Source of the DNA: DASPJL01 sp035628645
GTDB taxonomy: Bacteria; Bacteroidota; Bacteroidia; Cytophagales; Cyclobacteriaceae
Reading direction: 5' to 3'
Length of the DNA stretch: 18,122 bases
Assembly (NCBI GenBank): GCA_035628645.1
Contig: DASPJL010000006.1
Span: 1-18,122, forward strand
Shown: positions 15,201-18,122 of the stretch, piece after piece
Layout: every line of letters starts with the position of its first letter
Position numbering within the stretch: position 1 is the stretch's first letter
Translations under genes and position numbers: made by a program
The notes under the pieces: generated by a model
What the model was told of the DNA's origin: nothing
Databases searched by the model: none
What the model saw: the letters and a program-made list of their open reading frames with translations, nothing else

Positions 15201-15608
15201 GGAATGGACATTTCTATCTGTATCATTAATAAAAAAGAAAATACGCTACAGTATGCCGGGGCTTCCAATCCGCTTTATCTGATCAGGGATAATGAATTGA
15301 AACAGATAAGAGGAGATAAACATTCTGTCGGATTGTCCATAACCGGTGAAATTAATCCTTTTGTAAATAATGTGATTGATATTCAGAAAGGAGATGCATT
15401 GTATTTGTTTTCAGATGGTTATGCAGATCAATTGGGTGGAGAACACGGGACTGATAAATTCCTTTATTCAAGGTTTAGAAAATTACTTCTTGAAATAAAT
15501 GAAAAGGACATGGACCAACAGTTGAGCCTTCTTGATCAAAGCCTTTCAGACTGGAAAAAAAACCAGGAACAACTTGATGATGTGCTTGTAATAGGATTTA
15601 GAATTTGA
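12291..15608 (+). CDS. Membrane sensor with periplasmic propeller and SpoIIE/PP2C serine phosphatase output, 1105 aa
   Basis: A signal peptide ends at GFSQ (23). Residues about 25-650 form a large beta-propeller array of Reg_prop repeats (unit type EDxxGNLWIGTxxGGLxxxN), continuing into a Y_Y_Y domain (about 690-770). A membrane helix (about 778-797) and a coiled coil (about 800-875) lead to a SpoIIE-type PP2C phosphatase (about 880-1105). Its metal-site aspartates are all present: GGDF (Asp896), VDCTGHG (Asp913), DGMDI (Asp970/973), SDGYADQ (Asp1042) and LDDVLVIG (Asp1096/1097). The periplasmic half is that of hybrid two-component glycan sensors, but no histidine kinase or receiver is present, so an extracellular ligand should control dephosphorylation of a cytoplasmic Ser/Thr protein, probably an anti-sigma antagonist. 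No such partner gene lies in the window. It is divergent from the helicase, with no clear -7 box. Confidence 0.92.
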   Translation: MRIPFRHLHIILFLVCPVLGFSQKPDLRFKHISSIDGLSHNFIRNIVQDSKGFMWFATADGLNRYDGYKVKFYKNEIGNNKSLNHNDVWLLFENSRKELLIGTRFGLDIYNHDQDNFLRDPVIGSRNVSCITEDNDKNVWVCTWGELFYFDKTINKFKKYECEGLDEYMSQLTVDSKGNFWLNSKVNGLFLIDKVNRKLIPQTALDVNQVNFIYEDKKQNLWIASWGVGLILYDPIKKTSQVFSNKVNDPNSNTILTIGEDADGNLWLGTENGGLYIFNTKTHEFYNYKNNEIDPQSLGSNSIYKIYKDRNDNMWLGTFGAGVEFTEIRSFTHIKKNVLDKNSLSSNNISFLQEDAEGNLWIGTDGEGLNMLDRETGIFKHYKHDPQNMNSLSNNVVTEIYEDKEGYLWLGYWAGGVDRFDRRKNEFVHFRSNGKDPTSLWDDNIVRIYEDKQGVLWFGTGNGLGYLDRKSQKFISYNNIPALKSFTGDILEDSENRFWVGTFDGLNLFNRETKENYAFLHTEKDSTSLSNNMVYDVFEDSKKNVWIATAGGLNLFNKKTRTFKNYTKKDGLPVDAIYGILEDDHNNLWLSTSNGLCKFNPSAKTFKTYTVSDGLQGNFFKENTFLKTKKGELLFGGNNGFNILNPDNIKSNSVIPPVFITDFRIFNLPVEVGKKGSPLTKQITESKEIVLSYEQSVFSFDFTALNYRSPEKNEYAYILEGLENDWNYVGNMRTSTYTHLDPGEYVFKVKASNNDGLWNEEGTSISIIVTPPFWQTLWFKSLAGLFILSAALGLHSYRLSSIKKQKAKLEEKVRLRTQEISSQKEELAAQSDILQATVSELDFQKQHVETLFNELTDSIKAAQVIQNSILPSITYIKQFLPDLFILHKPKDVVGGDFYWFNAINGNLVFAAVDCTGHGVSGAFMSITGHHLLNKCILPYEDLLASQILDRLNKEIIEELNQNTEEDKILDGMDISICIINKKENTLQYAGASNPLYLIRDNELKQIRGDKHSVGLSITGEINPFVNNVIDIQKGDALYLFSDGYADQLGGEHGTDKFLYSRFRKLLLEINEKDMDQQLSLLDQSLSDWKKNQEQLDDVLVIGFRI

Positions 15609-16244
15609 TTGAGTTGTTATAATGAATGTAACAAAAAATTAAACTTTCAGGAGACATTAATGACTTTACATAAAAGAATGATAGTTACTACTCTGGACTA
15701 TCATTAAAACCACCCTGTCTTACCGACAAAAGGGCCTGAGTAGTTACGATTATCTGACGATTTTCTTAGTTTGGTTATCAAATAGGCGTCTTTTATACCA
15801 ATACCTTATCTTGATTTTTATTTATTTTTATTTGTGCAAATTGCTTTCAATCAATTTGTTAAATATAAATTAATACATATTGATCCATATTTCAAATTGA
15901 TAATTTGTCCTTCCTGCTATATTCTTCAACATTTGAGTAATAAAACATTCTTGATAAAAAATACATTTTATTTAACCCTTAAATTTTTAAAAAGCAATGG
16001 AACCTTTCTACAATACCCCCCTTTATTTTTGGACAGTTTATAAGCTAAGAATAATCTTAAGGAATTAATCGTTTTTGCAAATTCAATAAGAACGGGTATT
16101 TCTTTTAACCCCGAACTGTTTTTCTCCGGGAGGAATAATTTCTCCTTAAATTTCTTTCAAGAACCTCTAAAATACACGCTGACTCAGAAGATTATTTATT
16201 CCGAATAGTGTGAATATTTCATATATCTATTAACCCCAAAATTT
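15609..16244. other. 636-bp AT-rich intergenic region
   Basis: No gene is supported. A 9-bp perfect inverted repeat (15677-15685 with 15697-15705, loop 11 nt) flanked by A-runs is a weak transcript-end candidate for the sensor phosphatase, stronger when read on the minus strand, where a T-rich stretch follows. Two CAAATT(G) dyads lie at 15837-15858 and 15893-15907, their centres about 52 bp apart. A 69-codon frame (15834-16043) has low-complexity composition and is probably spurious. No exact TAnnTTTG box precedes the next gene; TATTAACCCC occurs at 16228-16237. Confidence 0.45.
16228..16237 (+). promoter_or_regulatory. TATTAACCCC leader motif upstream of the GH87-type gene
   Basis: The decamer is identical to that at 1430-1439 and ends 7 nt before the ATG at 16245. 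Matching placement before both large secreted carbohydrate-active enzymes suggests a shared leader element; this is inferred from two copies only. Confidence 0.35.
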
Positions 16245-18122
16245 ATGAATAGTAAATCTATACCCTTATTAATTCTCCTCTTCATGATGGTTTCCGTCAT
16301 GGTTTATGCGCAAAGTGACGGGCTGCCCCGTGGCGCTCATCAGATGCCTTATAAAAGATATGAAGCAACTACGGTGTCTTTAGGAGGTGGAGCTACACTT
16401 TTGGGACCTACTTTCGATCAGAAGAAAGTGGAGTCAGAGGCCAGTGATCAGATCTGTGCCAGTTTGAATGCAACCAATTCATCTGTAAAATGGAACCTTA
16501 CCCAAGCAGCGCAGGGATTGGTATTGCGTTTCAGTATGCCTGACGGAGCTGGTGGCGGTGGACAAAATGGAAGCCTTGCTTTATATGTAAACGGTACCTT
16601 TGTTCAAAACATCAACCTTTCATCCAAATGGGCCTGGCAGTATTTTAGTCCTAATCCGGGCGATGGTACAAAAGATCCTACAAATTCACCTTCCTCAGGA
16701 TGGACAGCCAGGATGCGTTTTGATGAGGTTAGGGTGAAGCTCGCTTCTTCCATTGCTTCCGGAGCTGAAGTCAAGCTGCAAAAGACCTCTTCAGATGGTA
16801 TAAATTATCTCGTAGATTTTATTGAAATGGAGCCTATCCCTGCTGCTGTAGGTCAACCTGCTAATTATATCAATGTAACTTCCAAAGGCGCAGTACCCAA
16901 TGATGCCGTAGATGATATGCAGGCTTTTTCCGATGCCATAGGAGAGGCGAGAACTACCGGCAAAAGTATATATGTGCCGGCAGGTCGTTTTCTTTTAAGT
17001 CGTAAATTAGATCTTATCAATATTAATAATGTCACTATCCAGGGCGCGGGAATGTGGCACACCGAATTATATTTTACAAACCCTTCACCGGGTAATGGCG
17101 GTATCGAAACCGGTGGTACAGGTATGCATATGAAGGATTTCTTTATGAATACTGAAAACACAACCCGGGCACTTCCTTATAAAGGTTTTACAGGAGGGTA
17201 TGGCACCAATTCAACGATAGAAAGAGTTTGGGCAGAACATTTTGAATGCGGGGCCTGGATTGCAAACTGGTCGGGTCCGTCAACCGCTCAAACGGATGGA
17301 TTGCTAATTACAGAATCACGTTTCCGTAACAATTACGCTGATGGTGTTAACTTTTCAAAGGGAACAAGCAATTCCATCTGCGAACATTCGAGTTTCAGAA
17401 ACAATGGAGACGATGCCATGGCGTCCTGGTCTTCTTTCGATGGCCCTGCCTGTCTGAACAATGAATTCAGATACTGTACTGCCGAAAATACCTGGCGGGC
17501 TGCGGGTATAGGTTTCTTTGGAGGAGGAGGACATAAAGGCCATCATCTTCTGATAAAAGATGGAATAGAAACAGGTATTCGGGTAAATTCTGATTTCCAG
17601 GGTGTTGCCTTCAGTACCGACCGATGGATGGAAATATCAGAAACTACTGTAATAAGCTGTGGTACAAATGCCAATTTGTGGTACAATCGATATGGTGCAG
17701 TTGATATCTTCACACGATTATATAATCTGCAAAATTTAAGGTTAAGAAATGTTGACATCCTTAATTCTCAGAAAGATGCCATTATGATTTACACGGTGAA
17801 TCCAAGCTACACGATCACCAATCTTGAATTGATTAATGTGACCGTAGATGGAGCCGGAAAAGACAATAATATCAACAACTACACTTCCGGTACTTATGAT
17901 GATTATGCCGGACATGGTCTTCTTGTTCTTCCGAATGTAAACGGCTCAATGACTACTCAAAACCTGCTTATCAGTGATGCTCCGACTGCAGCCATCAGTA
18001 ATGAGTCAAGTGCAACTTTTACCATAAATACCATTGGAAATGTGGCCGTAACAGGTGTAGGTATAAGTCCGACTTCTGCTATTTCAATACCTCAGGGAGG
18101 CACATCTCAACTTACAGCGAAT
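16245..18122 (+). CDS. Secreted GH87-type alpha-1,3-glucanase (mycodextranase), N-terminal 626 aa
   Basis: The frame is open to the window edge, so the C-terminus is missing. GH87 enzymes cleave alpha-1,3-glucans, as in mutan, nigeran and fungal cell walls. A signal peptide ends at VYAQ (23). Residues about 28-200 resemble the CBM35-like domain that precedes GH87 cores (GLPRGAHQMPYKRYEA, LYVNG, FDEVRVKL). Residues about 207-600 form a right-handed parallel beta-helix beginning INVTSKGAVPNDAVDDMQAF with IYVPAGRFLL and VTIQGAGM. The three acidic residues expected at the active site are Asp366 (YADGVNF) and Asp389/Asp390 (NNGDDAMASW); the spacings of 23 and 24 residues equal those reported for characterised GH87 enzymes. 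From about residue 607 a bacterial Ig-like (Big_2) domain starts (VTGVGISPTSAISIPQGGTSQL). A T9SS tail is expected beyond the window. Confidence 0.88.
   Translation, partial: MNSKSIPLLILLFMMVSVMVYAQSDGLPRGAHQMPYKRYEATTVSLGGGATLLGPTFDQKKVESEASDQICASLNATNSSVKWNLTQAAQGLVLRFSMPDGAGGGGQNGSLALYVNGTFVQNINLSSKWAWQYFSPNPGDGTKDPTNSPSSGWTARMRFDEVRVKLASSIASGAEVKLQKTSSDGINYLVDFIEMEPIPAAVGQPANYINVTSKGAVPNDAVDDMQAFSDAIGEARTTGKSIYVPAGRFLLSRKLDLININNVTIQGAGMWHTELYFTNPSPGNGGIETGGTGMHMKDFFMNTENTTRALPYKGFTGGYGTNSTIERVWAEHFECGAWIANWSGPSTAQTDGLLITESRFRNNYADGVNFSKGTSNSICEHSSFRNNGDDAMASWSSFDGPACLNNEFRYCTAENTWRAAGIGFFGGGGHKGHHLLIKDGIETGIRVNSDFQGVAFSTDRWMEISETTVISCGTNANLWYNRYGAVDIFTRLYNLQNLRLRNVDILNSQKDAIMIYTVNPSYTITNLELINVTVDGAGKDNNINNYTSGTYDDYAGHGLLVLPNVNGSMTTQNLLISDAPTAAISNESSATFTINTIGNVAVTGVGISPTSAISIPQGGTSQLTAN

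Noticed and set aside
15834..16043. 69-aa frame in the large intergenic gap
   Set aside because: Its composition (I, L, F, K, N) is what AT-rich noncoding DNA gives, with no promoter box or recognised motif.
1448..18122. A single polysaccharide utilisation locus spanning the window
   Set aside because: There is no SusC/SusD pair, the genes are on mixed strands, and unrelated housekeeping-like genes separate the two enzymes.
1..18122. CRISPR array, tRNA, rRNA, insertion sequence or prophage
   Set aside because: No regularly spaced repeats, cloverleaf-like sequences, transposase or phage genes were seen on either strand.

Overview
The window is chromosomal DNA from a member of the Bacteroidota, probably a gliding or polysaccharide-degrading lineage. 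The evidence is AT-rich intergenic DNA, several well-placed TAnnTTTG -7 promoter boxes with no obvious Shine-Dalgarno sequences, secreted proteins ending their signal peptide in xAQ/xSQ, a C-terminal type IX secretion (T9SS) sorting domain, and families typical of the phylum (DUF2911-TPR, DUF3127, Reg_prop/Y_Y_Y periplasmic sensor, stand-alone RRM protein). No rRNA, tRNA, CRISPR array, transposase or phage gene is visible, and the species cannot be named.

Layout. 1-132 is the tail of an unrecognised protein. 329-1072 encodes an AT-rich lipoprotein behind a perfect 18-bp inverted repeat whose 8-nt centre is itself a consensus -7 box. 1448-3631 encodes a multimodular secreted polysaccharide lyase (alginate-lyase-like toroid, CBM6, fascin-like beta-trefoil, T9SS tail), closed by a clear intrinsic terminator at 3668-3702. 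On the minus strand follow a small membrane protein (3733-4068), a secreted M1 metallopeptidase (4165-5739) and a secreted L-type lectin (5875-6636). On the plus strand, 6894-9287 holds small housekeeping-like genes: an unknown 74-aa protein, an RRM RNA-binding protein, a DUF3817 membrane protein, an unknown helical protein, and a DUF3127 OB-fold protein with an SSB-like C-terminal tip. Hairpins and short dispersed repeats lie between them. On the minus strand are a DUF2911-TPR periplasmic protein (9392-10471) and a DEAD-box-type helicase with eroded motifs (10729-12075). Divergent from the helicase is a 1105-aa sensor phosphatase (periplasmic propeller, Y_Y_Y, one membrane helix, coiled coil, SpoIIE/PP2C output). 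After a 636-bp AT-rich gap, 16245 to the window edge encodes the N-terminal 626 residues of a secreted GH87-type alpha-1,3-glucanase (mycodextranase).

How it fits together. Two large secreted carbohydrate-active enzymes flank a block of secreted and nucleic-acid-binding genes. There is no SusC/SusD pair, so this is not a classical polysaccharide utilisation locus. The two enzyme genes share a 10-nt motif, TATTAACCCC, 7-8 nt before their start codons, which hints at a common leader signal. The most unusual items are the helicase, which keeps its Walker A lysine but has lost the canonical DEAD, SAT, ARGxD and HRxGRxxR motifs; the palindromic promoter of the lipoprotein; the sensor that ends in a serine phosphatase instead of a histidine kinase; and several strong hairpins and repeat elements between genes. 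I see no clear multi-gene system that is plainly new.
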